Below are positions 1 through 7,380 of a stretch of DNA of 30,727 nucleotides, one piece after another. Below the pieces are notes generated by a model. It was not told where the DNA came from and made no database searches. It worked only from the letters and a program-made list of their open reading frames with translations. Where the stretch lies: assembly GCA_937948705.1 (NCBI GenBank), contig CALECF010000050.1, positions 1 to 30,727 of the forward strand. The letters run 5' to 3'. The stretch comes from an uncultured Anaerosolibacter sp. Lineage in GTDB: Bacteria; Bacillota_A; Clostridia; Peptostreptococcales; Thermotaleaceae. A program made the position numbers and the translations under genes. Numbering within the stretch: position 1 is the stretch's first letter; each line of letters begins with the position of its first letter.

Positions 1-1
1 C

Positions 2-412
2 TTCAACGATTTGATGCAGCTCATTGAGAGCACCAGTCCAAATCTCAACATCATTCTTCAAGAATTCATCACGGACAGCTATGGTAGAGATTTGCGGGTG
101 TTCACCATCGGTGGCAGAGCAGTTGCATGTATGGAAAGAAAATCTGCTGAAGGGGGCTTTAAAGCCAATTTTTCTGCAGGTGGTGAGGTTCGAGAATATC
201 CATTAACTCCTGAAATTGAATGGCTTGCCACAGAAGTTTCTAGAACCTTAGGGCTTGAAATTGCAGGTGTAGATCTGCTGTTCCACGGCGATCATTTCAA
301 GATCTGCGAGGTGAACTCGTCTCCGGGCTTTGAAGGTTTAGAACGGTGTTGTCAAGTAGATATTCCCAAAGAAATATTTCACTATTTAAATATCCGTCTA
401 GGTACATTTTAA
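2..412 (+). CDS. RimK-family ATP-grasp ligase, C-terminal part (cut by window edge)
   Basis: The reading frame is open from base 2 and its start lies outside the window, so only about 136 C-terminal residues are visible. They form the second half of an ATP-grasp domain of the RimK/LysX type, which joins an amino acid to a carboxylate by an acyl-phosphate intermediate using ATP and Mg. The strand LQEFI, the charged segment GRDLRVF, GVDLL and the metal/ATP-binding EVNSSPGFEGLE near the end are hallmarks of RimK-like alpha-L-glutamate ligases. The substrate cannot be told from this fragment. A TTG-ATG pair at 11-16 is internal to the domain and is not the true start. It is convergent with the ykuK-like gene, with a strong hairpin between them, and it lies on the lagging strand relative to the origin. 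Family call is firm; exact function is open. Confidence 0.85.
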   Translation, partial: FNDLMQLIESTSPNLNIILQEFITDSYGRDLRVFTIGGRAVACMERKSAEGGFKANFSAGGEVREYPLTPEIEWLATEVSRTLGLEIAGVDLLFHGDHFKICEVNSSPGFEGLERCCQVDIPKEIFHYLNIRLGTF

Positions 413-420
413 TCGTTTAT

Positions 421-472
421 GATAGCCTTCTTGTATGAATACAAGAAGGCTATCTATATCATATAGATAGCC
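421..472. terminator. Two overlapping inverted repeats between convergent genes
   Basis: Bases 421-435 pair perfectly with 440-454 (15-bp stem, 4-base loop). The right arm shares bases 448-454 with a second perfect stem, 448-459 with 461-472. Only one of the two can form at a time. The position between convergent stop codons suggests a bidirectional terminator, but neither side has a clear T-tract. Confidence 0.6.
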
Positions 473-479
473 TCCATAA

Positions 480-962
480 TCACCCTACGCTACTCCCCCG
501 CTTTGATAGCTTATCTGCGATTCCTGTGGACGCATAAGATTCTGGCTTAATACGGCATTTGAAACCTAATGCTCCTACCCAGCCTGCAATTTCTTTCACT
601 AAGCATTTCGTGTCTCCACCTTCTCCAATGTCCACATGAACCTCCATGGTGGCGTCGATTTCGTTCTTTTCAATAAATTCCATAACCTTGGCTGCCAATT
701 CAAGACTATATTGGGTCTCTGCAAATATTTTCTGGCGAAGATCCTTAATCATTTTTAGTTTTTTTATGTCATAAAAAAAGATGCCGCCCTTCGATTTACG
801 TACCAAAGTAATAACAGAAACCATTTTTGTAACCCCTCCATAGCTTTGGGAGTCCGTTCCAATAGAAACAATATATTCACTTTGTATATCTGTCTTTGTG
901 TATTCTTTGATTTTTTGACACACTTCTCGAAAACTTAGTTCTCCATAAGTGATACTTTTCAT
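480..962 (-). CDS. ykuK: YkuK family (DUF458) RNase H-like protein
   Basis: A protein of about 160 residues matching the YkuK/DUF458 family, a predicted RNase H-fold nuclease group of Firmicutes with no settled role. Visible features are the N-terminal strand with IGTDSQS (an acidic residue on the first RNase H-like strand), a second acidic strand VHVDIGEGGDTK in the middle, and a C-terminal YASTGIADKLSKR segment typical of the family. The start is taken at the ATG at 962, eight bases after GGGAGG. A GTG three codons upstream overlaps the ribosome site and is less likely. It is a single gene with its own upstream gap and is not obviously in an operon with the EAL gene at 1120. The family call rests on recalled sequence pattern; biochemical function is unproven. 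Confidence 0.75.
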   Translation of the reverse strand: MKSITYGELSFREVCQKIKEYTKTDIQSEYIVSIGTDSQSYGGVTKMVSVITLVRKSKGGIFFYDIKKLKMIKDLRQKIFAETQYSLELAAKVMEFIEKNEIDATMEVHVDIGEGGDTKCLVKEIAGWVGALGFKCRIKPESYASTGIADKLSKRGSSVG

Positions 963-1119
963 CCAATACACCTCCCAGCACTTTTATTAAACATTATATT
1001 TATAGGATACTCATTTCGAGATATTTATATTGAAGGTATTTAAACCTTAAGTTAATTCTTCATAGAAATGATCATGGTTATATGAGTATCTGATTACACC
1101 TTTTTCCTATGTTTAACCT

Positions 1120-2901
1120 TTACTCATTGGCTTCTCCTATAATATAGTTACTTTCCCAGCATGCCTTGCATTTTTTCTTAATTTTGCTGGCATACTCTGC
1201 CAATTTTGATGCACTTTCAAAGTTATTAAACCGGTTTGTAACAACTGCAATAGACATACTCATCAATGGGAACTTTTCAATGACACAATGTCGATTTTCA
1301 GCCATGATGTATCCATTTTTCCGGTCTATCTCTGAATAAAAATCTAGGATTTTCTTATTAAACTTTTCAATGATTGCTTCACACAGCTTGTGAATCTGAT
1401 GACTCTCCACAATGGCTACGAAATCATCTCCTCCTATATGGCCTAAAAATCCCTCGTGAAAATCAAGGGCTTTCATTCTCTGTTCTATAAGTCCTGCAGT
1501 CATCTCGATTATCTTATCTCCATTGTCAAATCCATAGACATCATTGTAGGGCTTAAAATTATCCAGGTCAAAATAGAGTACTGCATATTTCTTGTTTGAC
1601 GAAATCATATTACTTATCTTTTGTTCAATCAATATATTACCGGGCAACCCTGTTAGAGGGCTCGCATATTTAGCACGTTCCAATTGGATTTCTGTTGTTT
1701 TTTGCAACAAATCCTTAACAGAAACAATTCCATGATATTTATTATCCCTCGTTATGATAATGTAATCATACAAAGCATCTGTATTTCTCATCATCGCAAT
1801 TTCGGAGACTCGGTCCAAAGGTGTATCATAGTCTATAATCAATGGCGACTTATCCATTAGTCGTTCCATACCTCTTTTCATAAAAATAGCATATCCATAT
1901 TGCTTTCCTAAATGATAATAAAAACTGTGCTTCATGAGCAATCCAACGGGTTTATCTTTATCTATTACAGGAAGACCTTGTATCTCCACATTCTTTTCAA
2001 ATAATAAATTCACATGGGCTCCTAAAGTATCTAATCCTATATGTGGTGTAATCTTACTGATTTCGCCGATTTTCATAATAGAAATATTTCGTAACCTTAT
2101 GTCTGGTTTTGTAAGATTCCTTTTTACAATATGTGATTTTATATTGGGATGTATATTAAGAATTTCAGAAGAGGGCCTTTGGATATAATATCCTTGTCCA
2201 TAATGAATACCCAAATCGATCAACACATCCAGTTCCTCGCTATGCTCAATGCCCTCTGCAATTAGTTTAGAATTTGAATGATTACAAAACTCCACAAATG
2301 ATTTTAAAAGAGCTTGTTTTAAAGGATTCTTATGTATATCCCGAATCAACTCCATATCAATTTTCATATATAAGGGTTCTGCGTTAATGAGTAAATTTAA
2401 CCCTGAGTATCCCTTTCCTACATCGTTTATGGCAATATCTAACCCTATATCCTTATACTTTTGTAAAGTATCGCAAAATCGTTTATAATCTTGGATACAG
2501 GTGTGTTCTGTAATTTCATATACAATATAATTCGATCCCGCTTCCCTGGATAAAACAAGATCGTCCAGTAAGCATTCACCCTCCTTATCATTTTCAAAGC
2601 AAAAAGGGTCAATATTTAAAAACAATTTTACACAGTCCGTTTTCTTTTGAAATTTTCTTATGGCATCTAGCTTACAGATTCTCTCTAACTCAACAATCTT
2701 TCCATAGGTTCTAGCCATATCAAATAATACCTTTGGTTCCTCATAGGTCGTACCTTTCGGTCCTCTACATAGAGCCTCATATCCTAATACACTACCATCC
2801 TTTAAAGAGATGATAGACTGAAATACATTCTCTATATCTTCGTTGGCAATAATTTTTTCTAATTTCTTATAGTTCAAAAAATCAATATTGTTATCGCTCA
2901 T
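1120..2901 (-). CDS. EAL-CBS-GGDEF cyclic-di-GMP signalling protein
   Basis: A soluble protein of 593 residues with an EAL domain (about 15-255), a CBS pair (about 270-405) and a C-terminal GGDEF domain (about 415-590); no membrane segments are seen. EAL domains hydrolyse c-di-GMP and GGDEF domains make it; CBS pairs usually bind adenine nucleotides. The EAL part keeps EALCR, the Asn in FLNIDP, the Glu of EITEHT, the Lys of MKIDM and the Glu of AEGIEH. The usual DDFG metal-binding motif reads NDVG (about residue 159), so phosphodiesterase activity is doubtful. The cyclase site is GGDDF with an intact FDLDNFKPYND metal strand and no RxxD inhibitory site at the usual spacing, so cyclase activity is plausible. 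The start is the ATG at 2901, preceded by GGAG; a longer ATG at 2919 has no ribosome site. It is a paralogue of the next gene upstream. Confidence 0.9.
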   Translation of the reverse strand: MSDNNIDFLNYKKLEKIIANEDIENVFQSIISLKDGSVLGYEALCRGPKGTTYEEPKVLFDMARTYGKIVELERICKLDAIRKFQKKTDCVKLFLNIDPFCFENDKEGECLLDDLVLSREAGSNYIVYEITEHTCIQDYKRFCDTLQKYKDIGLDIAINDVGKGYSGLNLLINAEPLYMKIDMELIRDIHKNPLKQALLKSFVEFCNHSNSKLIAEGIEHSEELDVLIDLGIHYGQGYYIQRPSSEILNIHPNIKSHIVKRNLTKPDIRLRNISIMKIGEISKITPHIGLDTLGAHVNLLFEKNVEIQGLPVIDKDKPVGLLMKHSFYYHLGKQYGYAIFMKRGMERLMDKSPLIIDYDTPLDRVSEIAMMRNTDALYDYIIITRDNKYHGIVSVKDLLQKTTEIQLERAKYASPLTGLPGNILIEQKISNMISSNKKYAVLYFDLDNFKPYNDVYGFDNGDKIIEMTAGLIEQRMKALDFHEGFLGHIGGDDFVAIVESHQIHKLCEAIIEKFNKKILDFYSEIDRKNGYIMAENRHCVIEKFPLMSMSIAVVTNRFNNFESASKLAEYASKIKKKCKACWESNYIIGEANE

Positions 2902-3170
2902 TTTATTCACTCCATACAATTCATTGTGAAATTAGGAATTCAGTCCTAGTTACTTTCATTATATAGATATAACTTTTATATGTAGTTAAAATTATGTAAA
3001 TTTTATGACATTTTTTAGTGCAGGCACCTTATTGTTTAAGTTAAAGAATTATTATTCAGTATTTCTCAAAACCTAGACTTAATCTATGGGGCTTTACAAA
3101 GAGCAGACAGCCTCACAGACAAAGACATGAATTACGCAGATTAAAAGTATCTCATTCCTACATAAAGTGC
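2902..3170. other. Intergenic region between the two EAL genes, no gene seen
   Basis: AT-rich upstream region of the EAL-CBS-GGDEF gene. With the neighbouring terminator it makes a gap of about 330 bases. A TATAAT-like string occurs on the minus strand near 2960 without a convincing -35 box. The stretch around 3085-3150 is less AT-rich than its surroundings, but I could not assign it. No ORF, RNA gene or riboswitch core was recognised. Confidence 0.5.
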
Positions 3171-3212
3171 AAAACAGAAGTTCAAGGTTTTATGCCCTAT
3201 CACTTCTGTTTT
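3171..3212 (-). terminator. Intrinsic terminator of the EAL-CBS gene
   Basis: A 10-bp perfect stem (3171-3180 with 3203-3212) lies just downstream of the EAL-CBS stop codon on the minus strand. The 3' arm ends in TTTT. The loop is long (22 bases), so efficiency is uncertain. Confidence 0.6.
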
Positions 3213-3231
3213 ATTAAATCGACACCAATAA

Positions 3232-4473
3232 TCATACCACCGGTTGTTGGAAATCTTCTTTTCGATCATTCAATACAGTTAACAGTTTCCTTACAGATAC
3301 AATACCATAATATTTATTATTTTGGATTACTATAAGATAATCGTAAATATTGCTATCACTTCGCGCAGTGGCTTTTCTACATGCCTCTTGCACAGAAGTA
3401 GAATAGTCAAGAATAAGAGGATTCTTTTCCATAATCTTTACAATACTTTCTTTTAGAAATTCTTCGCTCTTTGATCTCAATGAAATTTCCAGATCTAACT
3501 TTGATTTCATAATAAGTCCAACAGGCTGTGTTTGATCACACACTACTAAGCCCTGTAGATTCTGAATGTTCTGCAAAGCCTCGTTGACCTGTCCAATGGA
3601 GCTAGTCGTTTCTATTGTTTTGTCAATTCTTGCAATTTCTCCTATCTTCATTTCATATAAAAACGTTTCAGTCTTAATCTTTAACTGGTGTCTTGAGATG
3701 ATCTTTTCTTTTACTTGCTGGCTGATTGAAGTAAATTCAGCAGCCGGTCTCTGAAAAAAATATCCCTGTCCATACTGTACGCCTATATCAATTAAGGTGT
3801 TTAACTCATTGACCGTCTCAATTCCTTCCGCAATCAGTTGCATATTGGTGATCTTCGCAAAAGAGTAGAAAGTTTTCATGAGTTCCTGCTTAATGCTTTC
3901 CTTATCAATATCTCTTACCAATGACATGTCAATCTTTATGTATTGAGGGCGGGTTTCTGTCAAGAGTCTTAAACCAGAATAACCAGCACCTGTATCGTCT
4001 ATTGCAATCTTATATCCTTGACTAATATAGTTATCGATTGTCTTTCTGAAGCTTTTGTAATCACTAACAGCTGTTTTCTCTGTAATCTCAAATATAATAT
4101 TACTAGGATTCATTCCAAACTTGGAAATACACTCTTTTGTGGACCCTTTCTTGAATTTTCTATCCTTTATAATCTCTGGATTTACATTTATAAAAAGTAA
4201 TTTACCCGGTGGTAGCTCCCTTGCGTTTTCCAATGCCTTTGTTCTACAGAGTAGCTCTAGTTCCCAAAGACGGTTGAAGTGTTCGGCTGCATCAAATAGA
4301 TTTCCAGGGGACTCAAAAAAAGAATCGCGGGGTCCTCTGCTTAATGCTTCATATCCTAAAATATGACCGTCATCCAATCTTACAATGGGTTGATAGACTG
4401 TTCTGATGGATTTATTCTTTAAAATCTGTATCAATTCATTATAATTACAAATATTTTTTGCTGCCATACTCAC
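3232..4473 (-). CDS. EAL-CBS cyclic-di-GMP phosphodiesterase
   Basis: A 413-residue protein with an EAL domain (about 20-255) followed by a CBS pair (about 270-400). It ends right after the CBS pair, at the point where its downstream paralogue continues into GGDEF. All the usual catalytic positions are present: Glu42 in YEALSR, Asn in INVNPE, Glu in FEITEKT, Asp159-Asp160 in IDDTG, Lys in YIKID, Glu in IAEGIE, and YGQGYFFQRP. It is therefore predicted to be an active phosphodiesterase that linearises c-di-GMP to pGpG, with the CBS pair as a probable nucleotide sensor. The start is GTG at 4473, about six bases after AGGGGATG; the ATG two codons in is a less well spaced alternative. No transmembrane segments are seen. 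The tandem arrangement with the EAL-CBS-GGDEF gene points to duplication and divergence. Confidence 0.9.
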   Translation of the reverse strand: MSMAAKNICNYNELIQILKNKSIRTVYQPIVRLDDGHILGYEALSRGPRDSFFESPGNLFDAAEHFNRLWELELLCRTKALENARELPPGKLLFINVNPEIIKDRKFKKGSTKECISKFGMNPSNIIFEITEKTAVSDYKSFRKTIDNYISQGYKIAIDDTGAGYSGLRLLTETRPQYIKIDMSLVRDIDKESIKQELMKTFYSFAKITNMQLIAEGIETVNELNTLIDIGVQYGQGYFFQRPAAEFTSISQQVKEKIISRHQLKIKTETFLYEMKIGEIARIDKTIETTSSIGQVNEALQNIQNLQGLVVCDQTQPVGLIMKSKLDLEISLRSKSEEFLKESIVKIMEKNPLILDYSTSVQEACRKATARSDSNIYDYLIVIQNNKYYGIVSVRKLLTVLNDRKEDFQQPVV

Positions 4474-4640
4474 AGTTTCATCCCCTATAGTTCATTATTT
4501 TCATATTCATTATATATCACTTTTACTTATCTCCATGTTATAAATATGTTAAATTATGGAGAAATTTGTCGTTGATTTTTTTCTTTATTTATACATGTTT
4601 CTGCTTTCAACTTTATTTTTTACAAGAAAAGTATTCCATG

Positions 4641-4668
4641 AAAAAAAAAAGGCTTTCTAGAAGCCTTT
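4641..4668 (-). terminator. Intrinsic terminator of the HAD-family gene
   Basis: Stem 4648-4655 with 4661-4668, a five-base loop, and on the minus strand a run of about ten T (A-run at 4641-4650). It follows the HAD gene stop at 4682 closely. Confidence 0.9.
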
Positions 4669-4681
4669 CGTTCATCTTTAT

Positions 4682-5272
4682 TTAAGCAATCTTTGTTGAC
4701 TTTTCATTTGAACTTGCAATATATTCCTCTATAAACGTATAGACCTCTTTCCAATCATAGACCCTTGTTATTCCTGGAATTAGCGGTAGTCGATTATAGT
4801 TACAGTCCATTAATAGTACTTCAAAACCAGCTAATGCCAGTTGAATTGCATTTTCATATCTGTCCTCTATAAAAATGTTACAGCTCAATTTCTTTGCTTG
4901 ATTTACCTTATAATGACTTCCTAGCAAATACAGTTCTCCTTGGGGTAGTTCATTTCTATGGAACCATCCTTTGGTTACCTCTTCTAACGTCTTTTCCCTA
5001 GCAGTAATATAATAAAGATTATGCTCTTGATTTAACTTCCAAAGGATTTCTTTTGCGTTCTGCCGTAAATCCGCCTGGGCATGGATTTCCTCACCATACA
5101 TTTCATAAAATTTCAAATAGGTTTCTCTTGGTATTTTTAATACTTCGTGAATATCATAGACTTTCACTTCAGAAGGCTGTATGTTCTTTTCAAAGTATCT
5201 GTTAGCAATGTCCAACCAATAATATGCTCCTGTGATGGTGCCATCAATATCAATACATATATTTAATTTCAT
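4682..5272 (-). CDS. HAD-superfamily nucleotidase-like hydrolase (NT5C/YqfW type)
   Basis: A 196-residue cytosolic hydrolase of the haloacid dehalogenase superfamily. Motif I is IDIDGT, with Asp8 as the nucleophile and Asp10 as the acid/base. Motif II is YYITAR with its Thr. The acidic motif IV appears as FIEDR late in the chain. The size and the helical cap inserted between motifs I and II fit the NT5C/YqfW group related to 5'(3')-deoxyribonucleotidases; the substrate is not readable from sequence. The start is ATG at 5272, preceded by GGAGAG. The gene stands alone, ends in a strong terminator and diverges from the response regulator gene. No link to c-di-GMP signalling is visible. Confidence 0.8.
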   Translation of the reverse strand: MKLNICIDIDGTITGAYYWLDIANRYFEKNIQPSEVKVYDIHEVLKIPRETYLKFYEMYGEEIHAQADLRQNAKEILWKLNQEHNLYYITAREKTLEEVTKGWFHRNELPQGELYLLGSHYKVNQAKKLSCNIFIEDRYENAIQLALAGFEVLLMDCNYNRLPLIPGITRVYDWKEVYTFIEEYIASSNEKSTKIA

Positions 5273-5882
5273 TAAGTATACATCTCTCCTTCCGAATTTA
5301 TATCTCTATTGTATAACTTCATCTTTAATTACAAATTAAAACCGTATTAATTTATTGTTAAGGTTTATTGTTAAAATTAGATTTTTTTTCTATAAGACTC
5401 ATACATTTCCTAGACTTATAATTATAGTCGCAGACTAATTCCTTAACAATTCTTATTGATTAGATTAAAACTTACTTTATTCAGTTTGGTATCAATAATC
5501 TTATCTGTCTCAGATTTGATATTCCGTTAGATTACTTTGTAGAATAGGAGTGGGGCTTCAAATCATCCCCAAAAGCTGTTTAGTATCTATCAATTCATCC
5601 ATATAAATCTGCTGCTATGAGGTAGATAAATTTGTTATTGGAAAACTTAACGAAAACTTTACAAAATTTGATAGTTTTTTAAATTCCAAAGAGTTATGTT
5701 AAATATATGATAATCATATGAGATTTAAATAAATTTAACTTAGAGAAATTTGGTATTTAGGAAAGCATATTACTGTAAGTAATCTATACACACAATGTAA
5801 TAACAACCTTTTCTCATATGGAATAACAGGAAGAATGGCTAGGATTCTGTAGCTAGTATAGCACCTAAAGAGGAGTGGTCTT
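5273..5882. other. 610-bp divergent intergenic region, no gene seen
   Basis: A very AT-rich region separating the HAD gene (minus) from the response regulator (plus), and presumably holding promoters for both. An 11-bp direct repeat TTTATTGTTAA occurs at 5351-5361 and 5364-5374, spaced 13 bp start to start, and could be a regulator site. A weak -35/-10 candidate (TTTACA, 16 bp, TAAATT) lies near 5660-5690. The stretch from 5440 to 5640 has no ORF or RNA that I recognise and may hold decayed sequence. Confidence 0.5.
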
Positions 5883-6578
5883 ATGAGTAGAAAAAAGGCA
5901 CTTGTTGTAGATGATGAGCATCATATTTCGGAATTAATTCAGTTTAACTTAGAGAATAGCAATTTTGATGTTTTGATCAGTGACAATGGTGAAGATGCTA
6001 TCAGAATTGCAGAAGAGCAGACACCCGATGTAATTATACTTGACTTAATGTTACCCGGAATAGATGGGTTTGAAGTATGCAAAAGAATTAGAAGTAGCGA
6101 GAAATCAAGGAAAATACCTATCATTATGTTAACAGCAAAAGGAGAAGAGTTAGATAAGATACTAGGCTTAGAACTTGGAGCAGATGACTATCTTACCAAG
6201 CCTTTTAGCGTAAGAGAGCTGATAGCCCGAATTAAAGCTGTATTACGAAGATTAGAAGATGTACCTAATCACATGACAAAAAAAACTATACAGATTCATG
6301 ACGTTTTTATTGATACAGAAAAGCATGAAGTATATAAAAATGGGAAACTGGTTGAGCTAACTTTAAAGGAATTTGACTTATTACGCATTTTAGCTGAAAA
6401 CAGAGGTAAAGTATTGTCTAGAAATCTGTTAATGACTGAAATTTGGGGATATGGTTATTCTGGAGAGACAAGAACGGTAGATGTTCATATTAGATACCTA
6501 AGAATGAAAATTGAAGATAACGATAGACATCCTATATATATTGAAACAATCCGCGGTGTAGGATATAAATTAAAATAG
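5883..6578 (+). CDS. OmpR/PhoB-family response regulator, kinase partner lost
   Basis: A 231-residue two-component response regulator. The receiver domain (about 1-120) has Asp10-Asp11, phospho-acceptor Asp54 in IILDLMLPG, Thr84 and Lys106 in the TKPF motif, so phosphorylation should work. The winged-helix DNA-binding domain (about 130-231) has the usual EFDLL, the TRTVDVHIRYLR recognition region and the end motif IRGVGYKL. It most resembles the PhoP/PhoB branch that controls phosphate or cell-envelope genes, but the regulon cannot be read here. The start is ATG at 5883, preceded by GAGGAG. A kinase gene should follow; only a 21-codon stub is present, so this regulator is an orphan unless another kinase or acetyl-phosphate feeds it. 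It runs against the main replication direction. Confidence 0.92.
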   Translation: MSRKKALVVDDEHHISELIQFNLENSNFDVLISDNGEDAIRIAEEQTPDVIILDLMLPGIDGFEVCKRIRSSEKSRKIPIIMLTAKGEELDKILGLELGADDYLTKPFSVRELIARIKAVLRRLEDVPNHMTKKTIQIHDVFIDTEKHEVYKNGKLVELTLKEFDLLRILAENRGKVLSRNLLMTEIWGYGYSGETRTVDVHIRYLRMKIEDNDRHPIYIETIRGVGYKLK

Positions 6579-6587
6579 GGGCAGAAA

Positions 6588-6653
6588 ATGAGAAGAAGAA
6601 GTATTACTTCTTTAAACTTAGTCAGTGCAAACTTAAATTTTAGCTGTTTTTAG
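6588..6653 (+). pseudogene. Probable stub of the partner sensor kinase gene
   Basis: Nine bases after the response regulator stop, an ATG follows an AGGGG ribosome site, as expected for a coupled histidine kinase gene. The frame runs for only 21 codons, beginning MRRRSITSLN, and then stops. What follows is noncoding sequence and IS21 debris. The kinase identity is inferred from position alone, because the peptide is too short to match. Confidence 0.5.
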
Positions 6654-6766
6654 GATAAAATTACTGGTTCGTTAAGCATACATTTTTCCGTACAGTCTAA
6701 TTGACCCTCGTTCTAAATCATATATATGAACTTCTGAATGTTTACACCAATTTCTTGATAGACTCA

Positions 6767-6790
6767 GAGCCATCGAGATATCGATGGCTC
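6767..6790. terminator. Perfect 10-bp hairpin beside the IS21 remnant
   Basis: Bases 6767-6776 pair perfectly with 6781-6790 around a GATA loop, just past the istB remnant stop on the minus strand. There is no T-tract, so it may be a terminator or part of the element end. Confidence 0.45.
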
Positions 6791-6800
6791 AAATAACTTT

Positions 6801-7075
6801 CTAAAGTTTCTTTGCTCCATGTTTCTTTCTCATGGAATCGCCAGAGATATGGATCATGTATGAATTGTGCGCAATTCTGTCAAGTACAGCATCAGTGATT
6901 GTTCCTACAAGCAACGTTACCCAAGACGCAACCTAAGTAAGTTTTTCCACTACCTGAAGCACCTGTGATGATCGCATTGAGCCTATCAAACATAAAACTA
7001 CCTGTAGCCAAAGATAGAATTTGACCCTTGTTGATTTAACGATCATGGGAATAATCAATATCTTCTACACAAGAT
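6801..7075 (-). pseudogene. istB: istB remnant (IS21 helper ATPase), internally deleted
   Basis: Read on the minus strand, this holds an IstB-like stretch with VEDIDYS, a stop codon, then the Walker A loop GASGSGKTYL and GNVACRNN. It then jumps directly to the C-terminal part with AVLDRIAHNSYMIHISGDSM and a stop at 6801-6803. Walker B and roughly 100 residues between Walker A and the C-terminal helix are missing, and there is a frame change at the junction (about 6900). IstB is the AAA+ helper of IS21 transposition; this copy cannot work. Confidence 0.85.
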
Positions 7076-7099
7076 TCTCTAAATCAAAAACCCGCCTTA

Positions 7100-7343
7100 C
7101 TAACATACCGCACCACGAACATACCCCTGAGAGGAATCAGTAACAGGTTGCTTAAGTTCATCTTTGGTAAGCTTGTCTTGACCAGTTTTCAGGATGGATT
7201 CAATGTTTTTGTAACCGGGCCGTGTTGTATACTTAAGTGCTCGAATACAAGCATTCTCTATCCTTATGGCAGAGTATTTATCTGCTAGCTTAAGCAACCC
7301 AAAGCAAGATTTGTAAGCTTGTTGCTCTACCTTGTAGTTTTTT
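7100..7343 (-). pseudogene. istA: istA remnant (IS21 transposase C-terminus)
   Basis: About 80 residues of the IstA C-terminal region are readable without a start, including QAYKSCFGLLKLADKYS, ACIRALKY and the terminal GYVRGA. This is the non-catalytic tail; the DDE core and the helix-turn-helix domain are absent. The 5' break falls at about 7343, right at the T-tract of the HD-GYP terminator, which marks one boundary of the deletion. Confidence 0.8.
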
Positions 7344-7380
7344 AAAAAAGAGATTATTTATCCTCATATAAATAATCTCT
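7343..7380 (-). terminator. Terminator overlapping the HD-GYP stop codon
   Basis: A 12-bp inverted repeat AAGAGATTATTT/AAATAATCTCTT spans the last codons of the HD-GYP gene and is followed on the minus strand by a run of T. Coordinates are good to within a base or two. Confidence 0.8.

Larger units (their letters stand above)
6801..7343 (-). mobile_element. Decayed IS21-family insertion sequence
   Basis: Remains of both IS21 genes lie in the expected order on the minus strand: the end of istA, then a shrunken istB. The transposase catalytic core of istA is gone, istB carries a stop and an internal deletion, and clear terminal inverted repeats were not identified. The element may extend left to about 6654. 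It cannot move by itself. It sits where the sensor kinase gene should be, which suggests that insertion followed by deletion removed the kinase. Confidence 0.8.

Noticed and set aside
3040..3130. A string GTAAAGCCCCATAG on the minus strand, like part of a GEMM core
   Set aside because: The GGCAAAC, GAAA tetraloop and GCCAGGCTGCC parts are missing, so a second riboswitch cannot be supported.
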